A stretch of DNA of 64,000 nucleotides from Phaseolus vulgaris (lineage: Eukaryota; Streptophyta; Magnoliopsida; Fabales; Fabaceae), in the NCBI RefSeq assembly GCF_000499845.2, contig NC_023754.2, positions 8,100,403-8,164,402 on the forward strand. Direction: 5' to 3'. The position numbers and the translations under genes are program-made. The notes beneath the pieces are model-generated. The model had not been told where the DNA came from and made no database searches. It saw only the letters and a program-made list of their open reading frames with translations. Below, piece by piece: positions 23,039 to 34,103 of the stretch (the stretch's first letter is position 1; each line of letters opens with the position of its first letter).

Positions 23039-25337
23039 TCAGTCGTTCAAGTCCATGGGCACGACCTTCCCGTCAACAACGTGGTGTGTGGGGTCGCAGT
23101 TCGACAGGTTGACGCCAGGATTCTCGCAGGACGCCTGGGTTAGGGCCTCTTGGAACCCCTCCTCGAAGGTACCCGCCATCTCCTGGATAAGGGACTTTTT
23201 CTCCTTCTCCAGTTCCTCAACGGCGGCGTCTCCAGAGGCCACTTGTTTCTCCAGAGCCTCTTTCTCCACGCGAAGCCGGCTGACCTCGACCTGTAGTTTG
23301 TCGTAGTCAGCGCGAAGAAGGTCCATAGCTTTGGCCTGGGTGGCCATTTCCCCCTCCATCCGCTCCGCCTTGGCAGTTTGTTCACAGCAACGGTCCTTTA
23401 GGTCCTTTTGAGTTTCTGCGTCCGCTTTGACCAATTCCTGAAGACCCGCTACCTGTACTTGGAGAGCAACTTCACGAGCGTAGAAGTCAGCTTGGAGCTC
23501 CAAGGCCTCTGCCAGTTTCCTCTCAGTTTCTGCTCTGGACTCTTGTGTTTGTTTCAGAGAGGTTTGATAAGCTTCGTTCTGGCGTCCCAGGGTCCTCATT
23601 TCCTCTTCCAGGGTAGTTGCCTTTGTTTCCAAGGCTTGGAGGGTTTGAGCTTGCAAGACCGAGTTTCTGGCCTGGGAGCGCCATTCGAGAGCCACTGCCA
23701 AGAAGGCCCCCAAATAGAAAGGCATACCTTCCCTCCTGTCGGTACCTTCTGGCATAGTCCCGCCACTGAAACCCCTCATCAGATGCATGATTGGAGGAGG
23801 GATGGTGATGAAGTCGGGGGCGGCAGCGTTGGGAGCCGGGGAAGCAGTGGTTTCTGGCGGCGGCAGAGGCGGGGCAGATTCGGCGCCTTCGCCCCTTTCC
23901 TCTTGGAGAATCATAGGAGGGAGTGAGGTTGCGCTTGGAGGGTTGTCCATAAAGGGGTTCCCTCCCTGCGGCGACGTCTCTACCAGAAGGGGAACCCGCG
24001 CGGATTTTCTCCTTCTGAAGGGTGCCACGCCTTCTGATTCCTCATCATCTGACAGAATCTCCAAAACCCTTTTCCCTTTGTCAAGAGGGGTTGGAGCCGG
24101 TGACGAGGCCGCAGCTAGGGGAACGGCGGCGATAGGCGGAGGAGAATTGGGAGTCAGAAGCACTTTGGAGCCAGGTGGAGATGTCGGAGATGGGCTAGAA
24201 GGAGCTTCAGCGGTGACTGGAGGTGGCGGTGACGGAGCCGGTGGGAGAACCGGATTGGCAGCAGGGCTGGAGGAGGCGCCTGCCTTGGCGGCACGAGCCT
24301 CCTTCAGTGCTTTCGCCAACATTATTCTTTTGGAAGCGCCCATCACCGATCCTACATCAAGACAGGCCAAACAGCAAGGATTAGTACTAGAGCAGTTATG
24401 TGAATTCACAATACATGAAGAGATGTGAAATGCATGTAACATTGTACAGCGAACAGGTAGCATCAGTTTGATTCAGATGAATCAGAAGGAAGACTCTATA
24501 GCCAAACAACAACTAATGCATCATAAATCACCAAGGGAAAATACCGAAGTAGGTAGAAAGCCCATGGGCATTGAATTCGTTCGCGATGAGTTTGGCGGTA
24601 TCGAAGACTATCCCCAGTCCCGCCAAGGCTTTGCATACATCCCGGTCAGGCGGGGCAAGCTCGTCCAGAGCCAAGGGCTTCATAGTTATGGGTTTGTCTG
24701 TCCAGTACAGGGGAAAGCCCTCTAGAATGGTAGGATCGCGCTTGGTCGCGCGTACCTTGAAAAATTTCCCCTTCCATCCTTTGAACGAATTCTGGAAGAG
24801 CGTAAGGATGATGCGCCCGGCGATCCCAGAAAAGCTCATCCAAAGGCTCTTCCCTTGCTTCTTTACCTCGAAGAAGTGAAGAAAAACGTCGACAGAGGAG
24901 GGAACACCTAGATAGCCGCAGAGAATTTGGAACCCCCTCACGAAAGCCCAACTGTTGGGATGGAGTTGGGCGGGAGCAGTGTTTATCTCTGTCAGTAGCT
25001 CTTTTTCGAAGGGAGTGAGGGGCAGACGCAGGCCCACCCTTTTGAGCACCATTTGATAGAGGAAGAAGAAAGGGCATCCCCCAGTATCCCGTGAGTCCGC
25101 GCAAACGGGCATCCCAGGTCGCACCCGGCTTACCAGGACTTGGGAGTCATGACTTTTGTGGAAAGCATTGAAGTTATAGAGAGCAGGGTCCCCCCTGTGG
25201 GCCTCCACGTCCTCAACGGAGTTCAGGAGGGAACATTCGTCCAGAAGTTCGTCGGGGGCCCAGTCATATTCGCCCTTATAATAAGACTTAGGGAGCGGGG
25301 GAGGCGCGGTGGTCTTGGTTTTCGCCATCAATGCCAA
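23039..25337 (-). CDS. Minus-strand gene 1 of element B: PF04195-like plus coiled-coil protein, intact
   Basis: Predicted exons are 24545-25337 (793 nt) and 23039-24351 (1313 nt), sum 2106 nt or 702 codons with stop. The 193-nt intron begins GTATTTTCCC and ends TTGATGTAG. Both exons are open and the junction is in phase. Residues about 1-264 contain the PF04195-like core (LLTEINTAPAQLHPNSWAFV, PSVDVFLHFFEVKKQ). Residues 265-440 are Pro/Ser/Ala-rich with an acidic patch and a basic RRRK cluster (about 377-380). PPPIMHLMRGF lies near 449-459. Residues about 490-670 are a long heptad-like coiled coil. Similar antisense reading frames are known in Tat elements such as Grande and RIRE2. Their role is not established, and I assign none. 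A second in-frame ATG three codons in (25328) is an alternative start. Confidence 0.8.
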
Positions 25338-26052
25338 TGCTGAAGATCAAAAGAGAAAGAAAGGGTTCAGAGAAAAGGGGTTGGGGAGAAGAAAAGGGGA
25401 AAATGGAAGAACCCTAGGAGCGCCCTACCCACAAGAGAACGAAGGGAAGCGAAAGGAACAACGAAGCATACAAACAATATCCAGAGAAATACGAGAATAA
25501 CAACAGTCCCAGGCAGTTTCCTACAATGCGACGAAAGGGAAGAGTTGTGAGTGCTCGAAACCATACCTTTTCTGTTGAAATGGAGGCAGTAGGAGAATGC
25601 AGGAAGGAGAGAATCGCAATTGCAGAGAAAAAGGGGTTTTGGAGGCGATGAACGGTGCGAAGTAACAGAGTGAATGAATGTAACAGTAGGGTGAGCGCGG
25701 GGTTTGGAGTAACTTAAACGTTACATTTCGCAACTCAAGAGGCGCTAACTAAGGGCCGCAGGATCGGGCCACGCGTCAGAGGGTCGATTACCCAGGGGAA
25801 ACGCAAAGGTCTCTAAAGGAGGACCACGCGATGGGCCACGTGGCGCGCGATCAAGGGTAGCCCAAAAGGTGTTATCATCCCCATTTCAGGGAGTGTCCAA
25901 TTGGTCATTAAGAATACCCCTATGGTTCAGAAAATGTCGCGTCAGTAATTCGAAAAATTTCTGAGTCAGCAGAGAATGACACGTCATCAGGAAGGCACGT
26001 GGATGGCGGGGGCAAGGCTTTAGTCTTTGCGCTGAAGACAAGTCTTCGGCTT
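25338..26052. other. Spacer between minus-strand gene 1 and polypurine tract (B)
   Basis: No gene is seen. On the minus strand this is the 5' region of gene 1 and would hold its promoter. I cannot point to a convincing TATA site. Plus-strand GGCACGTGGATGGCGGGGGC and paired AGACAAGTCTTCGGCTTAAGACT elements lie just before the tract. Confidence 0.5.
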
Positions 26053-26068
26053 AAGACTGGGGGGCTTG
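26053..26068 (+). other. Polypurine tract region of element B
   Basis: AAGACTGGGGGGCTTG directly precedes the 3' LTR. The same 16 bases precede the 3' LTR of A (34088-34103). The G run would prime plus-strand DNA synthesis. Confidence 0.75.
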
Positions 26069-27229
26069 TGTACCGTCCCGTATCGGGGCGTTGACCAAGT
26101 TAAGGTCAAAGTCAACGGCTGAAGAGTCAAAGTCAACGCAAGGCGTCGCCTAGGTGAAGGCGTCGCCCAGGTGAGGGCGTCGCCAGATCAAACAGTGTAA
26201 AAACAAGGCAATCACGGTGTGGTTCCCCGATACCCATGGGTAGGAAAGACCATGGAGGGAGCGACGTCGTGGGAAAGCCTCAGGTCTCGATGTCTCGGGA
26301 AAGTGATAAAGAGAAGGAAAAGGTGGCTTCAAGGCCATAGTGATAGTACCAGTGAAGGGCAGCCTGACTCGCGAAGTACCCCTGCCGCCCCAGAGACGCC
26401 TTCGGGACAGATACGACCCAAGAGGAAGGTCACGCCCAGGATAACCGGGTGCAGGGTGTGAGAGGAAGGCAGATACGCTCTCAGAGTAAGTGGCTAGATA
26501 CTTGGGGGCATGAGTTGGCACCCAAAAAGCCACCCCTAGCGCAGTAGCACTCCCAAGCAGGAGGACCCACACGTAGAAACGTCCCCAGATGGGCAGAAAC
26601 GCCCCCAGATGGGGTCATGGCGTCGTGAGGCCCTCCACGTGTACGACAGCCATACCGGAATAGAAACACCCTCTAGTCAGGTGCCAGGTAATTAAAGACA
26701 TTCAATACAGTTTCCCTTTCGCGCATTCAGGTACTATTATGGCTCCCAAGCGTTTCAACGTCTTAAATGCGCTACGTTTCATAATTAAGCGCTTTAATGA
26801 GTGCGTTACGTTTGAGATTAAAGGCGCTTTAAGGCGCTTTAAATGCTGGGGACAGTTTAAATAGCGCTGAGAATGTCGGAAAAAGGGTTGGAACCTTTGG
26901 CAAATTGACGAGAAACTCTTTGGTTGCTTGCCCGTGCTTTAAGGTTACGTTCAAGTGACTGGAGAATATTTTTGCCTGAAGGAGACAACACACACACATA
27001 TACACATTTCTTTTACCACCTTCAGAGTGCCATACGCGGTGCTCAGATACGTGGGTGGACAGTTTTTTGGTGTTTCTTGCTGGCTGACTTGAGCGTCGGA
27101 GTGCACACGGCCGCTAGGGCGCCTCTTTGTCCTCTTTTTTGCAGGAATCCACGGGCAACCAGCGGGATGGAGTCCCCAGCTGAGTGTTGAGGTCGTGCAC
27201 GAAGACGTCCCGGTCAACCGGACGGAACA
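26069..27229 (+). repeat. 3' LTR of element B
   Basis: 1161 bp, TGTACCGTCC to GGACGGAACA, followed by target duplication GGGTT. It has one 17-bp GGCGTCGCC unit fewer than the 5' LTR. An HP1 hairpin lies at about 26221-26262. TTTAAATAGC is at about 26857. Confidence 0.95.
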
Positions 27230-27234
27230 GGGTT

Positions 27235-28422
27235 CTCCCGACGGAGCCAGAGGAAGGCAGGAAGGTTAAGAGGAATGCCGCAAGATACACCCTAGTGGAT
27301 GGAGTATTATTCAGACACGGGTTCACCCACCCTATCCTGACATGTGTGAGTGGCGACGAATGTACCAGAATAATGGCGGAGCTCCATGAAGGCATTTGTG
27401 GAAGTCACGTTGGGGGAAGGTCCTTAGCCTCTAAGGTGGTGCACGCAGGTTTCTATTGGCCAACAGTAAAGGAAGACTGCGTGCGACACGCCCAGCGTTG
27501 CAAGCAGTGTCAAAAACACGCTGACTGGCACAAGGCGCCGCCAGAAGAGTTGCGATTCATATACAGCTTGTGGCCTTTCCATACGTGGAGGATCGACATC
27601 CTAGGTCCATTCCCACTGGCGATAAGGCAGATGAAGTACTTGATCGTTGCCATTGAATACTTCACCAAGTGGATAGAGGCAGAGCCCGTGGCCCAAATTA
27701 CCGCACACAAGGTGCAACACTTTGTGTGGAAGAACATTGTATGCCGCATTGGCGTACCTAGGCGGCTAGTATCTGATAATGGAACACAGTTCGCCAGCCA
27801 GCAGCTGAGAAACCTGTGTGCAGAGGTAGGCATCAAACAAGTGTTCGCATCAGTCGAGCACCCCCAGACTAATGGGCAGGTGGAGTCAGGAACCAGAGTT
27901 TTGTTGAGAGGGCTGAAGAGAAGACTAGAAAAGGCCAAAGGAGTGTGGGCAGAGGAAGTGCCAAGGATTGTATGGGCATACCACACCACGCCCCAATCTT
28001 CCACCATGGAGACGCCTTTCAGCTTAGTGTATGGGTCGGATGCGATGATCCCAGTTGAGATTCACGAAAGCTCACCACGTTTCCAAAATTTTGTGGCTGA
28101 AGAATCCAACGAAGAAAGGCGGGTGAACCTGGACCTACTAGACAAAGCCAGGGAGGAAGCCAGAATAAAGGCCAAAGCGGTAAAGAGAAGAGTAGAGCGA
28201 CAATATAGCTCCAAAGTAAAGCCACGGCAGTTTCAGATTGGCGACCTAGTTATGAGGAAGGCTCACCCATACGAGCTGGAGAATAAGCTGTCTCCCAAGT
28301 GGACCGGACCCTTCAGAGTCACCGAGGCTAAGGGCAATGGTTCGTACAACCTAGCGACCTTGGAAGGGGGTCTCATTCCACACAGCTGGAATGCAGCCAA
28401 CTTAAAATTTTATTATAGTTGA
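27235..28422 (+). pseudogene. Integrase part of element A pol (continues from 13720)
   Basis: Open from the insertion junction to TGA at 28420-28422. It begins with the codons that follow RYLADG in uninterrupted copies. It contains the integrase zinc region (CKQCQK), the core with DILGPF, SDNGTQFAS and TNGQVES (D,D,E) and the C-terminal KWTGPFRV module. An open frame can start upstream at 27184 inside the LTR of B, but that start is an insertion artefact. Compared with B, the protein differs at scattered residues, for example GTRVL for ANRVL after the catalytic Glu. This exon-like piece is intact but cut off from the rest of pol. Confidence 0.92.
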
Positions 28423-28887
28423 CTTATGTAAGCGGCCATGTAACAATCTTGTTGAAGGGGACACTCTTTTTCCTTTTCGGGGGTTTTTTAACGAGGTCAC
28501 CCAAATAAAAAAATTAAAACAAAAAGTTCGAGAAAAACCTTTGTCTTGGTTTCAGTCTTTATCCTTTTCCCGTTCGAAGTGGCGACAGGCGCCGCCAAAC
28601 ACACGCGTCGCCAAGAAAGAAGGCGTCGCCAAGATGACGTGTCGCCAAAAGAAGGCGCCGCCAAGGTCGAAGGCGTCGCCCAAGCGTAGGCGTCGCCAAG
28701 AAACATAACGGAGAAAAAAGGCATAGCATGTGGCAAGTGTGTGCAAGAACAAAGCGGCGTCACAGAAACCAAGCATAGTACCGTGGAGTCAAATTCACAA
28801 ATAATGTTCGAGATAAATGGGAGTAAGACGAATAAGGCAAACATTACAAGCCCTGTGCTCATACAAAAAGTACAAATAAACCACTCT
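28423..28887 (+). other. Noncoding spacer with GGCGTCGCC repeats (A)
   Basis: Same layout as 20379-20797 in B. A CTTTTTCCTTTTCGGGGGTT tract is followed by about seven GGCGTCGCC-like units between 28590 and 28708. No gene is seen. Confidence 0.7.
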
Positions 28888-29855
28888 TCAGTGGCCTCCG
28901 GAGCTTGGCTGGGAGGAGGACGACGCTTCATTCCCAGCCCTCAACGCCTGGGTAAGCTGTGACCTCCGCTGTTGGTTTATCTTTGAACCTGCACCAAGGG
29001 AAACAAGAGCGGTGAGGGCACCACAAGTTAGATCACGTAGAGACCTAGTGAAGGTAAAGAGAAGAAGTTTATGAGATAGCCACTCGTACATATATACTTC
29101 TCTAGGGTTCCGGCGTTGAACTCTAAACTGATCAAGGTGGCGGAGTCAAAACCCCCCGCCTAGGCCAGAATTCGACATGCAACCTGATCGTTCGGGCTTA
29201 GTTTTTTGAAGGGTTTGGACTTGAGGGCTCGCGTCTCCCTCACCCAGTACAACGGAAACCCATCCAGGGCGGAAGGCACGAGATCGGAGAAGCAGACTTT
29301 GAAAAACCTACCCTTCCACCCCGTGAAGGAGCTTTGGAAGGGAGTCAGGAGAACCCTGCCAGGAACGTTGCTGAGGGTCACCCAGAGGTTGCTCCTTTGT
29401 CTTTTCACCTCGAAAAAGTGAAGAAAGATATCAACCGAGGGCGCACACCCCAGAAAACCGAACAGTATGTCAAAGGCTCTAACGAAAGCCCAGTTGTGGG
29501 GGTACAGCTGGGCTGGTGCTGCGTTAACCTCTGTCAGAAGTTCCCTCTCGAACCTGGAGAAGGGCAACCGCACGCCGATGCTCTGGAATACCACCTGATA
29601 GAAGTAAAAGAAGGGAACCCCGTCCTTGGCACGTTCGTCCCCGCACACTGGCTCCCCCAAGGTGCAAGGGAGTACGGTGATGTCATCGTCATGCCTCCTC
29701 GCGAAGGCACGATGATTATAGGAGCACGACTCCCCTTTGTGTTTCCTTATGGCCATGGTGGACAGCAAGCATGAGCACTCGTCCAGGAGCTCACTCGAGG
29801 CCAAAGTATACAGGACTTTAGGTTTAACCCTAGAGGGAGGAATGCGAGAAGACAT
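28888..29855 (-). pseudogene. Minus-strand gene 2 of element A (PF04195-like), one nonsense mutation
   Basis: Predicted exons are 29090-29855 (766 nt) and 28888-28988 (101 nt), exactly the lengths in element B. The 101-nt intron starts GTACGAG and ends TTGGTGCAG. The open frame reads MSSRIPPSRVKPK and carries ELLTEVNAAPAQLYPHNWAF and PSVDIFLHFFEVKRQ. TAG at 29160-29162 stands where B has a Glu codon, shortening the product to 231 residues. The intended tail after splicing is ALRAGNEASSSSQPSSGGH. Antisense to the genomic RNA; function unknown. Confidence 0.75.
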
Positions 29856-31183
29856 GACGGAACAATATCTGGGAAGGAGTTGGAAGGTGGTAGGAGAAGG
29901 ACTCGCTAGGAAAGTGGGACAAAACGTTAGCTAGAGTGAGCACCAGAGGGACTTTTGCGAGAGAGAGGAGTGGTGCAAGTAAACTATGAGAGCACAGGGA
30001 CGATAAGAGTTGGAGCAAGATTTCGAAGACCCAAATATTGCAATTCGAGTGCCAAGTAACGCGATGGGAACGCCGTGCGATTGGCCACGTGTCAGAGGAT
30101 GGGAGGATGATCCTGGCATAGCTGGTTAATACTCAGGAAAAACGTCGCATCAACAGAATGCCCGAGGGTACGGTGCGCCGTCGAGAACGGGAGCATCTTG
30201 TAGAGGCTCAGAGTATGTCAGAATCCAGCCAAGAAGAGGAATGTCCCATCAACCCTGCGGAAGATGCCACGTGGATGGCACGGGCGAGCCCTAAGATTCT
30301 CGCTATTCCCAGGCGTTGCCCAGAATCGAAGTCAAAGTCAATGCCAAGGTAAAATCAACGGGTTGACCGCACCAGGCATCGCCAAAACGCAGAGGGCGTC
30401 GCCAATATAAGTTATCAACAGTGTCGCCCCCCCCCCCCCCCCCCCCGATACCCACAGGAAGGAAAAACTGTGGAGGGAAACGAAATTGAAGAAGCCAAAG
30501 CTAATCACTAGCAGCGTCGCCTCCCCGATACCCACAGGTAGGAAAGACTGTGGAGGGAGACGAGATCGCCAAATGCTGAGTGAACCGCTGGCAGGAAAGT
30601 TCCCCGACACCCATGGGAGGAAAGGCCATGGAGGGAACGACCCCCTGGAGGGCTTCGAGCTTACCCAGCGCTTGGCGTTTCTAAACACCATGAGGACGAT
30701 ACGGCGCTGCTATGGCAGGCCTCTCCTTAGGCGTGGGCGCCGAGCACCGAGAATCAAGGGACAGGCTGCTTTGGTGTTTGAGACACCCCACGGACGATAC
30801 GGCGCCTTTAGGCGAGCCTCTCCGTGGGCGTGGGCATCGTGGCATGACCTTATCCCAAGTGGTTAAAACCCAGAGTAGGCCTCAACTTTTACGATTGCGG
30901 CAACAGTAAAGCCACCGACGCCTTCATGAGGCAGAGGCCTCATAGATACGAAGGCGGAACCGTTTCCGAGGAACACGATAGGAGCGAAGCAATCAAAGCA
31001 CGTGAAGGCGAAAAATGAAGGTAAAATCACACAGACGAAATTCGATGACTCAAAGGTACAAAAATTGTCATCCATAGTTGCGACGAAAGGGCCAATAGTG
31101 CAAAGAGATTACAAGTTCATCAAAAGAGGGCAAAGACAAGTATAAAGTGTAAAAGAGTAAAGGTGGCGGTTCGGGGCAGCGGT
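29856..31183 (+). other. Structured block between the minus-strand genes (A), U3-like
   Basis: No gene is seen. 30265-30365 (GCCACGTGGATGGCACGGGC, then AGGCGTTGCCCAG and AAGTCAAAGTCAATGCC) resembles 34030-34150, which precedes and begins the 3' LTR. Three HP1 copies (30447-30484, 30514-30563, 30598-30640) and two HP2 copies (30694-30745, 30792-30838) follow. The first HP1 copy has its 5' arm replaced by a C homopolymer. Confidence 0.65.
30427..30446. repeat. Poly-C tract
   Basis: About 20 consecutive C within the 5' arm of an HP1 hairpin. Its exact length is likely to be unreliable in sequencing. Confidence 0.9.
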
Positions 31184-33376
31184 TCAGTCATCCAGCTCAA
31201 AGGGCACGACCTTCCCGTCGACGATGTGATGAGTGGAATCGTAGTTAGAAACGTCGATTCCCAGGTTCTCGCAGACGGCCTGGGCCAGAGCCTCTTTGAA
31301 CCCCTCCTCGAAGGTGCCCGCCATGTCGTTGATAAGGGTTTTCTTGGCCTTCTCCAATTCCTCGATGGTGGCGTCCCCAGTAGCCACCTGTTTCTCCAAA
31401 GCCTCCTTCTCCACACGGAGCCGGCTGACCTTGATCTGCAGTTTGTCGTGGCCAACCTGGAGAAGGCCCAAAGCCTTAGCCTGAGTAGCCATCTCCCCCT
31501 TCATCCGCTCCAGCTCGTCGGCCTGCTCACAGCATCGGTCCTTCAAGTCCTTTTGAACTTCTTCACAAGCTTCGACAATGCCTTGGAGGCTTGTTACCCG
31601 AACTTGGAGGGTGACTTCCCGAGCGTAGAAGTCGGTCTGTAGCTCCATCGCCTCGCCCAGTTGCTTATCAACCTCCTCCTTGGCCTCTTGCGCCAACTTC
31701 AGAGAGGCTTGGTAGGCCTCGTTTTGGCGTCCCAGAGCCTTCGTTTCTTCCTCCAGAGCAGCGACCTTTGTTTCCAGAGCTTGGAGGGCTTGCGTCTGTA
31801 AAGCAGCATTTCTAGCTTGGGCACGCCAGTCGAGGGCCACGGCCAGGAAGGCTCCCAAGTAGAAGGGCATTCCCTCCCTCCTGTCGGAGCCTTCTGGCAT
31901 GGAGCCCCCGGTGAAGCCCCTCATCAGATGCATGATTGGAGGAGGGATGGCAATAAGGTCTGGGGCGGCGGCAACAGGAGCAGGTTTGACGGAGACCTCT
32001 GCCGGTGGTGGGGGTGGAGCAGACTCGGCCCCTTCGCCTGTTTCCTCTTGGACCATTGTGGGAGGTAGCACTTGGAGGGTTGTCCCTGAAGGAATCCCCT
32101 CCCTGGGGCGATGCCGCTGGTAGGAGGGGAACCCTCGCAGCCTTCCTCCTCTTGAAGGGCGCCACGTCATCAGAGTCCTCATCATCGGATATGACCTCCA
32201 AGACCCGTTTGCCTTTGTCAGGGGGGGTTGGGGCCGGCGATGAAGCCACAGCCAAGGGAACGGCGGCGATGGGCGGAGGAGAACCGGGAGTTTGAAGCGC
32301 CTGGGGGCTATGTGAGGGTGGTGAAGAGGGGACTAGTGGGGTTTCGGTAGTAGTTGGTGGCGGTAAGGGCAAGGTTGATGAGATGTTTGGATCAGCAGCA
32401 GGGGGAGGAGGCGCCAGCCTTGGCAGCACGAGCAGCCTTCATTGCTTTCACCAAAACCATCCTCTTGGAGGCATCCATCACCGATCCTACATTCAGACAA
32501 ATCAAATAGCAGAAGTTAAGGCCAAAACAGTTATGCAAACCCACAAATGTGCAGATGAATGAGCATGATACAGTAAATAACAGAAGGCAATAAGAGAGGG
32601 GTTTCCCTACCGAGGTAGGTGATTAGGGAATGGGCGTTGTACTCGCACGCGATGAGCTTCAGCGTGTCGAAGACGATCCCCAGGCCAGCCAAGGCCTTGC
32701 ACACTTCCCTATCAGCAGGGGGTAGCTCATCCAGGGCGTTGGCCTTGAGCAGCTTGGGGTGCTCTGTCCAATACAGAGGGAAGTTGTCCAAAGCTGTGGG
32801 GTCGTGCTTGGCGGAACACACCCTGAAGAATCTTCCCTTCCAGCTTTTGTACGAATTCTGGGAGAAAGAAGGATCCTCCCCGCGATCCCGGAGAAGCTTA
32901 CCCAAAAGCTTTTCCCCTATTTCTTCACCTTGAAGAAGTGTAAGAAGACATCCACAGAGGGGAGGATGCCTAAATAACCGCAAAGAATTTGGAAAGCCCG
33001 AACGAAGGCCCAGCTGTTGGGATGTAACTGGGTCGGGGCTGTGTTAATTTCTGTGAGAAGTTCCCTCTCGAAGGGCGTGAACGGAAGGCGCACCCCAATA
33101 CGTTTAAATACCGTTTGATACATGAAGAAGAAAGGATCCCCTTTTCTGGGCCTGTCATCTACGCAAACAGGTTCCCTAGGCCTGCTGGGACGACGCGTCA
33201 TGGGTGCGGCAGAAAGCATTGAAATTGTACAAGTGGGGATCACCGCGATGGTTCTCCAAGTCCTGAATGGTTGTTAGAGTGGTGCATTCACTTAAAAGCT
33301 CGTCAGGGGCCCATGAATAGAAGGCTTTATAGTTGGTCTTGGGGGGAGAACCATACCTTGATTTCGGGCGCACCAT
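31184..33376 (-). pseudogene. Minus-strand gene 1 of element A, frameshifted
   Basis: Counterpart of 23039-25337. Predicted exon 1 is 32611-33376 (ATG reads MVRPKSRYG). The intron 32487-32610 (124 nt, GTAGGGAAAC to GAATGTAG) is at the same codon as in B, and exon 2 is 31184-32486. Exon 1 has a frameshift near 33185 and a TAG after FKVKK where B has CAG. Exon 2 has frameshifts near 32405 and 32080. Recognisable parts are ELLTEINTAPTQLHPNSWAF, the Pro-rich middle, an acidic-basic patch, PPPIMHLMRGF and the C-terminal coiled coil (31184-31830). The stop is at the same position relative to B. Confidence 0.8.
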
Positions 33377-34087
33377 GATGCGGATAAATAACTGAGAAAG
33401 AAGAAGGGAAAAGGGTTTTAACAAGCGATGCCAAAGCAGAAAGGGGAACGAAAACCCTAGAAAAATGCCACCCACGCGAGAGAACCCAGAAAGGAGGAGA
33501 GAAGAGCGGAGAAGAACAGTGGAGCGAAAGAACACAGCAATGCAAAAATATAGACAATCCCAGGCAGTTCAATACACAGCGATGCAATGCGACGAAGAAG
33601 AAGAGTCATGGAGAAGGAAAAAATCGTACCTTTAATGTCGAAGTGTGGAAGAGAGGGAAGCGCGAAGGAAAGAGCGGAGCTTGCAGAGAAAGGGCTCGAA
33701 GGCGATGAACAGTGCAGAGATGCAGAGAGAATGGATGAAACAGTGCTGTGAGCGCGGGGTTTTGGGTAACTTGAACGTTACACTTTCAACTCAAGAGGCG
33801 CTAATTGGGGACCGTGTGATTGTGCCGCGTGTCAAAGGATTAAGCGCTCAAGGGGAGCGCAAGAGGCTCTTAAGGATGACCGCGTGATGAACCACGAGGC
33901 GCGCGATTAAGCTTTCACCATTTCAGAGGATGTTCAATCAGCCATTAAGAGCACCCCAATGGTTCAAAGAGTGTCACGTCAAAGGTTTGAGGGTTGTCAC
34001 GTCAGCAAGAATGACACGTCACCTGGGTGCCATGTGGATGGCGTGGGCGAGGCCTTAGTCTTTTCGCTGAAGACAAGTCATCAGCTT
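33377..34087. other. Spacer between minus-strand gene 1 and polypurine tract (A)
   Basis: No gene is seen. It matches 25338-26052 of B in layout: presumed 5' region of the minus-strand gene, then GTGGATGGCGTGGGCGAGGC and the polypurine tract. Confidence 0.5.
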
Positions 34088-34103
34088 AAGACTGGGGGGC
34101 TTG
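34088..34103 (+). other. Polypurine tract region of element A
   Basis: AAGACTGGGGGGCTTG, identical to that of B, immediately before the LTR start TGTACCGTCC. Confidence 0.75.

Larger units (their letters stand above)
13721..27229 (+). mobile_element. Ty3/gypsy Tat-type LTR retrotransposon B, nested in pol of A
   Basis: 13,509 bp, same orientation and same family as A. It is flanked by GGGTT at 13716-13720 and 27230-27234. The LTRs are 1178 and 1161 bp, differing by one 17-bp repeat unit and about 11 substitutions by eye, so this is a young insertion. Order: LTR, PBS, gag-pro, RT-RNaseH-extra RNaseH-integrase, GGCGTCGCC repeats, minus-strand gene 2, structured block, minus-strand gene 1, polypurine tract, LTR. 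Confidence 0.95.

Noticed and set aside
23787..24428. 213-codon plus-strand frame
   Set aside because: Opposite strand of the Pro/Ser-rich second exon of minus-strand gene 1; low-complexity Gly-rich shadow.
27184..27229. Possible start codon inside the LTR of B giving a longer integrase frame
   Set aside because: Created by insertion of B; the true upstream codons are at 13720.
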